Shown: positions 1 through 10,861 of the stretch, in pieces
How the letters are laid out: each line of letters begins with the position of its first letter
Position numbering within the stretch: the stretch's first letter is position 1
Source: Asparagopsis taxiformis
Taxonomy: Eukaryota > Rhodophyta > Florideophyceae > Bonnemaisoniales > Bonnemaisoniaceae
DNA: 48,880 nucleotides
NCBI GenBank assembly: GCA_030407315.1
Contig: JALQPE010000351.1
Coordinates: forward strand, 1-48,880
Reading direction: 5' to 3'
Translations under genes and position numbers: made by a program
The notes under the pieces: model-generated
The model's input: the letters and a program-made list of their open reading frames with translations, nothing else
Databases searched by the model: none
Told to the model about the DNA's origin: nothing

Positions 1-903
1 CCGATCGTTGACGATGCAACCGTGCCAAATCTGCGCGAACCCGCTAGCCCTTGGGAGGGATTCTAGTGACATGGGTACACGTCGAAACGCAGGTCGCGCC
101 GCCCGCGAAACTACTCTCGCTGGCAAAGACTTCCTCCGCCTCTTGCTGGATTTGTTCGCCCACTCAAGTTTCGCAGACTTGACGGACAAGCCGGGAGGTT
201 TCACATACGCGGACCTTGGCGCTTGGGTTGCGCAGGGCACGGAAGAACAATTTCTGGCGCTGCAAGGTCGACTCAGCATGGCCTTCAGCGGTCGTTCGAG
301 GAATGCTGGAGTCGAGGCGGATGTTGCCGAAATCGTCATGGCAGAGATGAATGTTGAGCGAGCCAAGCAGATTGTTCGTCTGGCATTACCGATTGCCGAG
401 TTTTCAAGACAGGATGAGCGTATCGGGCAATGGTTGAGCACTGCATCCTTTCTGGGATCGTGCCGCAGACCTTCCTTATTGGATGTAACATGCTTCCTTC
501 GCCACTACAGGCGCCGCAGCGCGGGGAACCAAGCGCCTTCGTTCTTGCTCCACCGGAAACGTTCGAGGTATTGATGTATTTCCAAGCGTTGTCTATCATC
601 CGAAATCACAACAGAACCTGCCGCGTCGCCGAATAGGCGACGCGGCCGAAGAGGGGACAAAGCCGCACGCGTCCCAGCCCATCGGGAAAAGCACTAATCG
701 AGCTTGTTACGTGGTTCAAGTTTTAACCATGCTTGGACCGATGTGGCCTTCGCCGCAAAGTTTTCCCAGCTTCGAAGAGTTGATGGCGCCGTACATCATT
801 TTCGACGCAGTGAGCATTGGTTTGACGTGACTCGATGAAGTCTATTCGCACCGATGAGCAGAAGCTAGATCTCTACCACGACAAAGCTCCCCTATCTCAT
901 CCT
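1..903 (+). pseudogene. 5' fragment of interrupted ParB/DNA methyltransferase-SET gene (gene B), frameshifted
   Basis: Coding-like sequence runs through this stretch but changes frame several times: one frame to about 430, the next frame to a stop at 634-636, another frame from about 698 to 835, and then 835-903. The last segment reads straight into the right flank at 13645 once the 904-13642 element and one CT are removed, so this is the front half of the gene continued at 13643. The first segment has a Phe/Leu-rich helix followed by an F-T-x-x-D-L pattern. Genes A and D have similar patterns just after their ParB-like domains, so a ParB domain probably lies left of the window. That last point is inference. 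The start codon is not in the window. The frameshifts suggest decay or sequencing indels. Confidence 0.6.
621..645. repeat. GC-rich hairpin, 10-bp perfect stem
   Basis: CCGCGTCGCC, a 5-base spacer GAATA, then the exact reverse complement. It contains the stop codon that closes one frame of the gene B fragment. It may be a small palindromic insertion or chance structure; no family recognised. Confidence 0.5.
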
Positions 904-3572
904 GAACTCTGCTTTAGAGGGAATCAGAATTGTCTTTTCTGTGAAACGGAATATTTTATTGATAAAATAAGGTGTTTTGTCACGCTGGTGTGTCACGCTG
1001 GGAAAGAGGAGTAGTACTTGTTCCATGTAGATGGTGGATCATGTTCCAGCAATAGAAGCCATGGGCGTGTTGATAAATTACTGCGTGACATATTAAATAT
1101 GAATTAGTATATGAATAATAGTTTAAAGAGATGAAATTGAAAAATTTGGATTGAATAGTGTGGTACGTCACGGATTATTTATGGAGTCGGAGCGGAAATT
1201 TTGGGAATGAATAGTTTGCAGAAGGCTAGAAGCAGTAAATCCATGGAAGAGCTGCTGAATACTCCCCTATTCTCTGGCATGGAGTAGTACCGTGCACGGA
1301 GAGCAGAGACTATTGCATGGGCAACATATGTAGTGTAGTACGGGCGAAGTTTAAAGTTCCTCAAAATGAGGCTATTTTGAAACACAATAAAATTTCTAAA
1401 CATATTCATGAAATACTGTACCAGAGCTGGGATGTAATGATCTCAAAAACATTTGATTTTAAATTTATTGTATTCCAGCCGTACAATGTTGGATAGCCAT
1501 ACCGCCATACTATCTGTACGTGGCTGTAATGAACTTATCCGCCGCCGTGCCTCCAGTGGCACAACATGGAGAGACATTTTTGTCCTCATGAATGGCTCCT
1601 TGCACCTTTCCAGTTGAAACTGGAAAGCAACATTGCATTATGGTGAGTTCATCATAGAACGTGGCACTATTACTCATGGAAGAGTCGAATTGGCCGTGCG
1701 TGGCGATCATGTTCGTGAACATTTCCAGTGGCATTGTCGGCAGCTTCGAAATTTACTGTTACAGTGTCTTAGGACATCTAGCGGAAGTTTAAAAGTTCAC
1801 ATACATTCTTGGGAAGCATTTGTGCGCGAGGGAGGAAGATCTTCCTACATCGCTATGTATTCTGAAGCGGATCAATTGCATACGATTCGGTGCTGATGAG
1901 CAGCTGATCAAGGTTCGTAAAGAGCGAGCTACGATACGAAAACTATCTGTACTGGGAGTCTATGACAGTGAGCAAGCTTGCGTTGAAGGTTAACTGTGCA
2001 CGTGTATTGGTACTGCAAGTGAGTACAACTGCCGAGGTGTGTATCAATGGGAATCATGAAAGAACTGATCACTGGTCACACAATTTTTATACACAATGAT
2101 AGGACAGGTTTCCAGGGAGCATTTCTGCGCGAGGAAGCAGTGATTGATTATGAATCAATGCAACTGAAAAACGATCTATGGTGGAGAAAAGTTATCCAAG
2201 ATTTGTCCATTTATATTGTGAAAGGAGTACGATGCACGCAAAATCATTGCAGTAAATGTGCAAACGAATACACGCTTCGAAGGATAAATACTACTAACGT
2301 GTCTTTCTGCTCCAAAAACTACAGCAGTTAAAGTGTATGGGAAGATCGTGAGCTATCCCCAATATTTATATGTATATGCACATGCCGTGGTATTACGGAA
2401 ATCTGGAAGCACCGATCGTCATATTAATGTAAGACTGTGTGCTAGTATTTACAAGCGCACTCGGTCGTGAACAAGAATCCTTCAAGATCGCTGCAGTGAT
2501 TGTATCATGATGTTAGCGTCTATACAATTGTATGACCTCAGTACGCTTCCCTTCTTCCGTAAGCAATTGTTTATATGCTAGCAAAGGACTAACGAACGAA
2601 AGCCTATGTATACTCAGTCATCAATGCAGTACATCATAGTCCATATTTGACTACTTTCCATGTGCTGTTTACGTGTTGCTGGCCTAATACTTGTCTGCTT
2701 GAAGTGGACAATTCAGGTTCCACATCAGGTGACAGATGGGATTCCAACACATATTCTCATGTGTGAGAGAGAGAGAGAGCTATGCGCACACTGTGACACA
2801 CATATTGATAGATACTGCAGGAAGGTTCTGTGCACTTGGAGAAGTGGGAAATGCCGAATAGATACGTTCACTCATAGGTGTGAAGTGATCGAAAAGTCCT
2901 GCAGATGAATCTGATTTCAACGTAACAACAGAGATATCTATAGTATCAGCTTTACATCAACATATCGAAAATGCACTGTCCATTTCATGATGAGCCGACT
3001 AGATGCAGTTCGAACTGATCGGCAACCTGGACTCAACATATTGTAGCTACTCATAAAATGAACACAACAACTGAACTTCTATCTTGTACTAAATTTCGGT
3101 TTGCTCCGTTTACGTATCTACCAGCTGAGCCTTTTTCCATGCCATGCGAACTATTAGTCTGCACTTTCTGTAAACGAAATCTCATTTGCATCCCAAGCGT
3201 AGAATGACGGACCAAGCTCCCCTAGCGAAGAAGGTGGGGTTTCTACACCAGTGGAAGGGTAATTGTATGGTAGTTGTGCCTTGTTTTCGTCGATCCTGAC
3301 CTTATAAATGACAACTAGACATTGTCCCATAGGTGAAAAATCTGCCAGATTCGTACCGTGAAGTATGCGTCGCACTGTAGACTTCTCCTCAGGACCAGGT
3401 GGTGCAAGCTGACCAAGCCCCACAACCTCCCCTTCGACCAACAGTTTCACATCACACCCAGGACGCAGCTTCTCACCTATTGAGACATACTGGTTTGTGA
3501 CTTGCTGTTGTTGCAGAGCTGCAGTGCTTCCATTTACTGCGTCTTCCTCAGGCAAGACCACATTGGAGGATG
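904..3572. repeat. Left terminal inverted repeat arm (2,669 bp)
   Basis: Exact mirror of 10974-13642 wherever I compared it. The outer 2.25 kb (904-3153) is AT-rich and has only small open frames (such as 1633-1896 and 2047-2331) with no recognisable family. It contains an 11-bp direct repeat TGTCACGCTGG at 978 and 991, a 22-base hairpin at 1606-1627, a 16-bp near-identical direct repeat at 1816-1831 and 2119-2134 (GCATTTNTGCGCGAGG), and a short GA run near 2766. The inner 419 bp (3154-3572) encode the C-terminal 138 residues of gene A. Confidence 0.93.
1606..1627. repeat. 22-base hairpin inside left arm (mirrored at 12919-12940)
   Basis: CTTTCCAGTT, two bases, then AACTGGAAAG. It is a perfect 10-bp stem repeated in the opposite arm. 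It could be a subterminal protein-binding site; no direct evidence. Confidence 0.45.
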
Positions 3573-6300
3573 GGTTGTTTGTTGTTGTAGAACGGATGCA
3601 GGATCCCGGAGACTGATCCGTCTTGTACCTCTTCGCAGGAGGAGTAGTAAATATATGACGGGACCTGTGGCACTTCTTGGCATTATTAGAATGCAGAGAG
3701 ATAGCTCTTTGACGCAGCCGCTCATGCGCAATCCTGAAACATTCAGGGTCTTTTTCAATACTAATGCATTTTCGTCTTGTCGCTAAGCATGACAGAGCTG
3801 TAGTGAGTGTTCCTGCATAGGCGTCCAGTAAGGAACCCCCCTCTGGACAGAAGGTGGTAAGAAGCTCTGTCAACAGATCAACACTCTTCTCTTCCACTCT
3901 GACTGTCAGCTTTTTCCCTGGTACTTTCAGCTTATTCTTAGCCACTGGGACATTGATTAGTGCAGAGAATCTCCTTGGAAGCGGACATGGTATAATATGA
4001 TATGGACTTTCAAAGTCTGGCTCGAACCCTTGGGGATGATTACCCCCCTTCCGAGCCACAACTCCATACTCACAAATATTTTGAGGAAAGGATGAGATAC
4101 GATGGAATTGGATCCTTTTAGGACACTTCGTTATGGTATAAACGTGGCTCATAGCACGGAAACCTGAATCTCGCAGCGCACTAATCCACTTCTGTAAGAA
4201 TCTCACTGACGAAAATATGAAGACGAAGCCACCACTTTTCAAAATGCGGTGTGCAAACTGACAAAACTGATGTATCTCTTTGTCGTCCAGCACGTCACAA
4301 TAGTTCTGTCCAGTGCCAGATGCGTTTGGCTCCAACCCGTAAGGCGGGTCTGTTAGAATCATGTCAAGTAGAGGATCGTCCAACTTACGGATTCTACGGT
4401 CATAATCTTGCCATCGCATTTGGTGGCTTTCAATACCGTACTCATTCAAAAGCTTGTTTGGACATATCTTATCAATCCAATCGGAAGTTTTCAATGATTT
4501 TTGGTTCTTGGAAATAGATGGGAGAGTTGTTTTCAGACGTTCAGAGGTCTCTGTGAGCTGTCCGGCTTCGGCATTCTTCCCTATCATGGAGCTTCCATGC
4601 TCATGATTCATTTTGGAGTTTTCAGAGCTCTGTATATCACTGAGATCGGGAGCAGGATGGAATTCAGAAGGTCCTTGCCCTGGAGATTCTCTGCTTTTGT
4701 TAGAGTCTCCTGGTGTGCACTCCGAACCGAATTCGATGGGGGGATCCGGATTTGTGAGGCCTTCATCATCGATATGAGGTGCTGAGGATAGATCCACACC
4801 CACTCTACCATCACCGATCACTGATTTGCCCTGTGTGTCACACCTTAATGCATTTGGTTGGCTGATGGAGTCATTCCGTGAGTTTTCTTGTTTGCTTGGT
4901 TGGAAAGTAGCCTTGTACTTAGCCTGTTTGATAGGTGCCAGCGAGGGATACAACTTGAAGTAAATGTCAAGAAGGAATGGCAATATGTCATCGTCATTTC
5001 CGCTATTCTCTTCAACCTCATTGTCCAGACGAGTGGATCTAAGTAGATTTTCATGTGCAGCCTCCATGTCTGTTGGCCAAGTTTCGCTTTCGATGAAAGC
5101 TTCAAACTTGCGGGCTTCACCTAAAGCTTTAGAAGCTCGCTTGAATTGCTCCGTAACTGTGGTGTGCTGTACCGGCTTGTAGCATCTCTCTTGACATGCT
5201 TCCCGAAGTCTGTAAAGTGTGTGTATCTGGATCTCTTCTCCTTCATCACCATCTGCTTTCATGAACACAGTGGACTGCTTTAGAGAGGAAATGTTGATAA
5301 ACTTCCGGAATACTCTGCAGTCCACCTTAGCGGTAATTGACTCCATGGATACCATAGGATCCATATTATCACGTTTCGAAAGCTGATCTGCTGCTATCTC
5401 AGTCAGCTCTTCATTCATTATAGCGCCGATTGTGTCAATTACCTTGTGAGAGAGACGAGCAGCTGTTGCCGCTATTTGTTTCAGTGTGCTTTCTTTCGTA
5501 TGAGTTGCACCATCATAAGCTGCAGCAACGTCTGCCATCGTTACTTTCTTAACACTTTTCTCTCCTTTCAAACGGTCATGTTCTTCGCGGAGGCCAGATA
5601 GAACATCGAAAAAAGTCGGCTCAATGTAATACTCGCTTGAGTGCTTCGTGTTCTGCGATCTGGCCAATTGTTTCAAGGTTTGCAATGGAAAGCCTCCACT
5701 TAGAAGAGTAACTGGCCATCGAAAGCTCTCCCACCGTTTCTTTATGTCTTCGTCCTCATGATTCATGAGCTGAATGATTGCCTCGTGACGGTGAACACCA
5801 TCTACAACCCCATACCACTCTGATCTTGATTCAATTTTTTCCTTCACTTCTTCTGACGATAGTCCCAAACCTCGGAAATAATCTGAGACATGGTGGCGAT
5901 GTGCTCCTGTGAGCGGCATTATGATAGCTGAGTCCGAGCCGGCTGTGAAACCTGTTCTCACGAAAATAGCTTTGAGGCGGTCAACTCCTGACCTGGAGAC
6001 GGGTCGTATTTTTGTCATTGGCACACAAGCTTGAGGATCCACGGTGGTGTTTACAGAATTTTCCATCACAACACCGAAGCGCAGCACTTCTGGGGCCCGT
6101 TCAAGGTCCTGATCTTCAAGCTGATTAGGAGCAGGGGAATGTACATTAGGGAGTTTGGAATGTTTGACCATATTTCTCTCCTTGGAACTAAGGGTTTGGG
6201 AGGAAGACCTTCCATCATTCCGACTATTACCGCCCTTTCTCAGCTTCGAATCACGCTTGGACCGATACATAGACGAAGATCGAGGAGGTCTTAGTTGCAT
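3154..6300 (-). CDS. Gene A: ParB-like domain + beta-class DNA N6/N4 methyltransferase + transposon C-terminal domain
   Basis: The protein is 1,048 aa from the first ATG at 6300; the longer open frame upstream begins only at a TTG and follows a TAG stop. Residues 1-80 are basic and low-complexity. A ParB/sulfiredoxin-like domain spans about 85-200, with the signature VDGVHRHEA near residue 166. A helical region follows. The methyltransferase has motif IV DPPYG near residue 651, then motif I LLDAYAGT near 826. This order is typical of beta-class enzymes (PF01555), which methylate adenine N6 or cytosine N4 using S-adenosylmethionine. The last 138 residues lie in the inverted arm and are identical to the segment after the transposase gene. 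Unlike genes B and D there is no SET domain. It is divergent from the transposase with about 2 kb between them. Likely a nuclear DNA methyltransferase carried as transposon cargo; target specificity unknown. Confidence 0.85.
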   Translation of the reverse strand: MQLRPPRSSSMYRSKRDSKLRKGGNSRNDGRSSSQTLSSKERNMVKHSKLPNVHSPAPNQLEDQDLERAPEVLRFGVVMENSVNTTVDPQACVPMTKIRPVSRSGVDRLKAIFVRTGFTAGSDSAIIMPLTGAHRHHVSDYFRGLGLSSEEVKEKIESRSEWYGVVDGVHRHEAIIQLMNHEDEDIKKRWESFRWPVTLLSGGFPLQTLKQLARSQNTKHSSEYYIEPTFFDVLSGLREEHDRLKGEKSVKKVTMADVAAAYDGATHTKESTLKQIAATAARLSHKVIDTIGAIMNEELTEIAADQLSKRDNMDPMVSMESITAKVDCRVFRKFINISSLKQSTVFMKADGDEGEEIQIHTLYRLREACQERCYKPVQHTTVTEQFKRASKALGEARKFEAFIESETWPTDMEAAHENLLRSTRLDNEVEENSGNDDDILPFLLDIYFKLYPSLAPIKQAKYKATFQPSKQENSRNDSISQPNALRCDTQGKSVIGDGRVGVDLSSAPHIDDEGLTNPDPPIEFGSECTPGDSNKSRESPGQGPSEFHPAPDLSDIQSSENSKMNHEHGSSMIGKNAEAGQLTETSERLKTTLPSISKNQKSLKTSDWIDKICPNKLLNEYGIESHQMRWQDYDRRIRKLDDPLLDMILTDPPYGLEPNASGTGQNYCDVLDDKEIHQFCQFAHRILKSGGFVFIFSSVRFLQKWISALRDSGFRAMSHVYTITKCPKRIQFHRISSFPQNICEYGVVARKGGNHPQGFEPDFESPYHIIPCPLPRRFSALINVPVAKNKLKVPGKKLTVRVEEKSVDLLTELLTTFCPEGGSLLDAYAGTLTTALSCLATRRKCISIEKDPECFRIAHERLRQRAISLHSNNAKKCHRSRHIFTTPPAKRYKTDQSPGSCIRSTTTNNPSSNVVLPEEDAVNGSTAALQQQQVTNQYVSIGEKLRPGCDVKLLVEGEVVGLGQLAPPGPEEKSTVRRILHGTNLADFSPMGQCLVVIYKVRIDENKAQLPYNYPSTGVETPPSSLGELGPSFYAWDANEISFTESAD

Positions 6301-6333
6301 CTCCGTATTCAACTAATCGATGATCTCAGTAGC

Positions 6334-6609
6334 TCAGCCAAAAAGGGATGCGTAAAACTGAAAATTGGTTTTGGAAAGGGAATTGCTTGTGGGACCCTTG
6401 ACTGTTTTGAGAAACCGGAAATTATGCCCAAGCAACGTACAGATGTGTTCAATTAGTTGAATCGTTCTCACCAGGAGATGCTGAGATGGTAGCGAAGTTT
6501 TGCGTTCAAGAAGCTTGATGATATTCTGGAGGATGTGCCTGGGTTCATTAGCATCGGGTATCTTATTTATACCGAGTTCACTCAGGCGTTTCAGAATAAG
6601 AGACCTCAT
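6334..6609 (-). CDS. Possible small ORF or upstream exon of gene A
   Basis: This is a 91-residue open frame with an ATG start, Leu/Ile-rich and probably helical. It is in the same frame as gene A and is separated from it by a TGA and a TAG within about 25 bases. It could be an upstream exon, a former N-terminus cut off by nonsense mutations, or chance. No domain recognised. Confidence 0.25.
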   Translation of the reverse strand: MRSLILKRLSELGINKIPDANEPRHILQNIIKLLERKTSLPSQHLLVRTIQLIEHICTLLGHNFRFLKTVKGPTSNSLSKTNFQFYASLFG

Positions 6610-8446
6610 GTACTGGGCCTCATTACTGTTGAAGTGTGATTCAACCTAAGGTTTTTCTGAGGTCGGAGAACTATCTCGGAAAACTGCCTCTCAGTACCAT
6701 TTCATTTAGTCCCGTATGACAAATCAACTTTGAGAAATGGATAGAAAACTGTGCCTCATGCCGCCCTGATAGGCCTTTCTTTACGCCAGATATTAGGTAT
6801 GACGAATCTCCACTTGCACATACAGGCGTGAGTCGCACTACTCTGCAGAGCACTGCATACGGTGTAAAGCACTTTTAATCTTACGCTCCGCCGACCAGTC
6901 TTCATCTATCAGTTTTAATCAAGTCCGTTGTGTAGATCTCCATTACGGTTGTGACCACGCGGAAATTCATGTGCGCAATATATATGATTGAGTTCTGTAA
7001 GGATTAGTCCTAGAGGTGCTTTCAGTTGTGGCAGTATGAAATATTTCCTCCGATTTTCGGTTCAGAAACCATATTGATGCTCGGACATGATATTGTGAAC
7101 CTTTGTCACTTGACATCTCAGAGATTTAGGATACCGACAAGCTCAAGATGTTCCAATCTTGATAGCTAGTGATTTCTTCTATGTCCGTTTCAGGATTACT
7201 GGGTAGCCACTGAAAAAAATTGCAGTAAAGGCCAAGGGCCTAAAGCATGCAACTTACTGATGAGTTCGTCTGCCATAAAGACGTTACGCTTTCGTTTCAA
7301 TCTGTGGAGTACGGATTTACGTATTCATTCAACTCGCTTCATTCAGACACGTATATGTTATGAAACATCGCTGTACTTCACCTACCAGTCCCGAATTATA
7401 CGGCATTGGGATAAGACATTGGACAAATCAATGTCGAGACAGAACGACACTGAGCTGACACGTTTTGAGATTTGAATCATCGACTGTACTTTGAGATTTT
7501 TTGTCTGTCTAGTTCTTGTCACAAAACGTCTTCCAAATGTGCTTCCAGGGTTCCTGATAACAGACATGTACAAGCTTGATGTGTGGGATTTGTCATATCA
7601 CGCAGAGTTCAAGCTCCAGATCACCTACCCGGACACTTCATCGTGGGCACGTGGCGATCTGGCCCAAATGTTTTCCTTTTTTCTAACTATGGATTAGTAT
7701 CGAACAATAAACACTGCACTGGTCAAGTGGCCCAGGATCCCATCTCAATTTGAGTATCAATATAGACTTATTGTTATGAACCAATCAGGACTATTTTTGT
7801 GTAGAAAACAGTTCGTAAGTCGCTCCGAATTCCCCATTCTATATTGATCTATTCAAAGAACGTCAGATCATATCCATTTTTTTACTTCCTTTTCGGGCAG
7901 TCTGCTGCGCCGTGATAAGAGTTCAATTGAAAGTTGACGACATCAAACCTGTATTCACATGTTTCTCTGTCCTGCTCTAGAACGAACTGTAAAAGATTAT
8001 CAGTATCCGAATATAGTTATACTGTGCAGGATATTTGGCTCGACCTGTCTAGTAGGTAGAGGGCAATATCACTTGAATGATCATGACAACGTCTAAGTCA
8101 TGAACCCTAAATGCCTCCAATATGCTTCAGCCGAGAATATTGCGTAATCGCTTCTTCGACAGACAATGAATGGCACCAAATCACACTCTCAACCATGATT
8201 GGTCATTTCAGACATGAACGTGTCAATTCCGAGGCTTCATGAGCTAGAAAGAGAATTTCTTCTTTAGCGAGATTCTATCACAGGTTGGAGATAGTATAAG
8301 ATATGCATCTTTTTCGCAGTTGAGGGGACCTTTACGATTCTGCGATCGTGCAAGACAATTCTATTTCACCTAACAAGATCTCCAACTTTCCCTTTGAGAA
8401 AGGCAAGAAATATTTCCAGCAGACTGTCGATCGTTTTGAGAAGAAA
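6610..8446. other. Central divergent intergenic region of the element
   Basis: About 1.8 kb between the two divergent genes. Only short, unconvincing open frames occur. By position it should hold the promoters of both genes. A pyrimidine-rich tract ending in CAG at 8311-8319 resembles a 3' splice site, so a short 5' exon of the transposase cannot be excluded. No other feature seen. Confidence 0.4.
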
Positions 8447-10861
8447 ATGGGGGATTCAATAGCATCCATCGGTCTGAGTTCTTTATCAGACACCTTGTTA
8501 AGTGGTTCGGACTCAGAGGAATTATCTCAAGCTTCGCTGAAGGACGATTATATGACTAATGGCAGGCCTCCCAGTCACTTCAGTGATAATGTAAACTGGC
8601 ATGAAGAAGAGTACGAATCATTCAATCGTTTTGAGTACAAGGGGGGAAACAACGCCAACAATCGTTCGTATAGGTTCAATCATCGCAGGAAATCCTCGGA
8701 GCCATCGGCGTCAACACTTCTCAAACGAAGAATAGAGGCTGCAGAAATCCTTTCGGCAGAAGACTTCAAGCTCATCCAATGCTGCAAGCGATTGAAGTGT
8801 TTCAAACGAGCAGATTCACGTTTCCTCAAACGAAAAATTGGTGCATTCTCCAGGATGACCAATGCACAAAGACGAGAATGCCTCACCGAGATGCTTCGTT
8901 TCAAAAGATCTACTGAAGGAACCAGGAAGGTTTTTTATTTCGATGGAAGAACTGTATGTGCTAACTTCTTGAGCAAAGCCTTTAAGATATCTCGAGATTT
9001 ACAATGTTCTATCAAACGGACCAGATGTACCATCTCAAAAAGAAATGCCAAGTTGCAAAGAGGTTCATTAGATGTTCAATGTGTGCAGAAGGACTCTATT
9101 GTTACGTTCTTGTGTCGTCTTGCGGAAACAACAGGGTCAAAGATGCCTGACAGGACTGAGGCACACTTGCCCTTCTTCAAAAAGTCTGAAGTCTATCTGC
9201 GCTTCAAGGAAGAGCATGTGTTGCTTCATTCCACTGTGCCACCCTCTTCCTCTTACTTTTTGTATGTCTGGAAGCGTGAATGCCCTTCTATAAAGGTCCG
9301 GAAAGTTACGCGTTTTGCTAAATGCGATGAATGTGAGGATATGAGAGCTGCTCTTCTGCTGAACTCAGTACCTGGCCGTTCTACATCAGCAATCCTGTCC
9401 AGAAGGAAGCGTCATGTAGAAATGGTTTCGAGGGAAAGACGGGAGTACCAAACCAAAATAGAGAGATCAATTCTTCATCCCTCGCAATATCTTTCAATAT
9501 GTATTGATGGAGCAGATCAGAGTGCTTTTGGTCTACCTCATTTTGCTGTGAATACGAAAAGAACTCGTGGAAGGGCGTTGCGCATCAAGTTGATTGGAGT
9601 CCTTGAGCATAGTACAGAGAAGAAATTACACCTCTACACAATGTCGGAGGAGTTCGAAACTGGGGCGAACCATATTATAGAGTGCATCCACCGGTTTCTC
9701 AACGACAGGCAACGCATAGGAGCTCTTCCCCCAACATTTTATGTGCAACTCGACAACTGTAGCAGGGAGAACAAGAATAGATACTTGTTTGCATTCCTGG
9801 AGAGTCTGGTGGCATGGAAGGTATTTGATGAGGTCCACGCTTCATTTTTGCCCGTGGGTCATACTCACTCTGATATCGACCAATGCTTCAGCTGCACCTC
9901 TAGGAGACTCCGTTCCAATGACGCAGTAACCCTTTCAGAACTTCACTCTCAGCTCCGATTGTCATACAGTCCTCCTCCAACAGTATGTAATATTCGTCAT
10001 ATCGCAAACTTTTCCGGTCTCTGCAACACAGGAAAAAACCTCAGCAAGGTGAACAAGTTTAGTGACTATCAGTATTTCAAGTTCAACAGAACAAAAGAGT
10101 CGGATGGGATGGATGGCAGTGGCACCGTTTGCCATGTTAAAACTTTGAGCCATCAAAATTGGATGCTGCTGGGAGAAGGAAAAGTTCATATAGACTCGTT
10201 TCTCAAAAGCGTTCCAGATCTTAGCGATACTCCCGAGACAAGAATAAGATGCCCTGACGGGTCTCATCAAGTTGAACTACGGTTCAGATCTGAAGAAGGA
10301 CGTATCAATTCTATGGCCAAAATGGTAACCCTTCGTCAGCTTGCCTCTGATGTTTTCCAGTCCAGAGTGGACCCGTTTCATTGGAACTTGAACACATGTG
10401 TGGAACTAAAACGTTGGCGATCTGGAGAACCTGTCTCTGCAGAGCTCCCGAACTTCGTAAGTACTGATGATATATATTCACCAGAGCAAATCCAAAATAG
10501 ATACGGTTATGAGCTCAACCGATTTGTTGCTGTACACCCCGAGACTCGTACAGACGCATGCCCGTTTTGGATAGGGCGGATATGTCAAATTCTGAAAGAC
10601 TTCCAAGGAAATGCTGCAAGTCTGGAAGTGCATTGGTACGAGCCTCTGACAGGGAGAGATGTGTTTCGGAGCAAATACAGTCCATCCTACTTGACATCCG
10701 ATCCGTCGAAAACGCCGAAACCCTGGCGTGATTTCATACCGACAGACTCTGTCATAGCTGAGTTTGATACGTTGACTATTAAGGGGGAGCTCAGAATGAG
10801 TGTCGTCAAACTTCTTAGAAATACCTTCAGTGTGGAGGGCAAATATCTAACTCTGAGTTAA
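8447..10861 (+). CDS. DUF7869-type DDE-like transposase
   Basis: The protein is 804 aa from the first ATG (8447); the frame is open back to 8324 but without an ATG. The core resembles DUF7869 proteins, which have an RNase H-like fold and occur in algal, plant and animal repeats. Candidate acidic catalytic positions are the Asp in SICIDGADQ (residue 354), the Asp in VQLDNCSRENKN (436), and the Asp residues in VGHTHSDIDQ (476 and 478). The N-terminus is acidic and then Arg/Lys-rich, with Cys pairs around CDEC that could bind zinc. It probably recognises the long terminal arms and catalyses excision and insertion; this is inferred from family and position. Only one in-frame TAA (10859-10861) separates it from the next coding segment. 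Confidence 0.75.
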   Translation: MGDSIASIGLSSLSDTLLSGSDSEELSQASLKDDYMTNGRPPSHFSDNVNWHEEEYESFNRFEYKGGNNANNRSYRFNHRRKSSEPSASTLLKRRIEAAEILSAEDFKLIQCCKRLKCFKRADSRFLKRKIGAFSRMTNAQRRECLTEMLRFKRSTEGTRKVFYFDGRTVCANFLSKAFKISRDLQCSIKRTRCTISKRNAKLQRGSLDVQCVQKDSIVTFLCRLAETTGSKMPDRTEAHLPFFKKSEVYLRFKEEHVLLHSTVPPSSSYFLYVWKRECPSIKVRKVTRFAKCDECEDMRAALLLNSVPGRSTSAILSRRKRHVEMVSRERREYQTKIERSILHPSQYLSICIDGADQSAFGLPHFAVNTKRTRGRALRIKLIGVLEHSTEKKLHLYTMSEEFETGANHIIECIHRFLNDRQRIGALPPTFYVQLDNCSRENKNRYLFAFLESLVAWKVFDEVHASFLPVGHTHSDIDQCFSCTSRRLRSNDAVTLSELHSQLRLSYSPPPTVCNIRHIANFSGLCNTGKNLSKVNKFSDYQYFKFNRTKESDGMDGSGTVCHVKTLSHQNWMLLGEGKVHIDSFLKSVPDLSDTPETRIRCPDGSHQVELRFRSEEGRINSMAKMVTLRQLASDVFQSRVDPFHWNLNTCVELKRWRSGEPVSAELPNFVSTDDIYSPEQIQNRYGYELNRFVAVHPETRTDACPFWIGRICQILKDFQGNAASLEVHWYEPLTGRDVFRSKYSPSYLTSDPSKTPKPWRDFIPTDSVIAEFDTLTIKGELRMSVVKLLRNTFSVEGKYLTLS

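Noticed and set aside
904..3153. Small open frames in the terminal arm as genes
   Set aside because: All are under 95 codons, lack recognisable motifs and lie in AT-rich DNA; their duplication only reflects the inverted arms.
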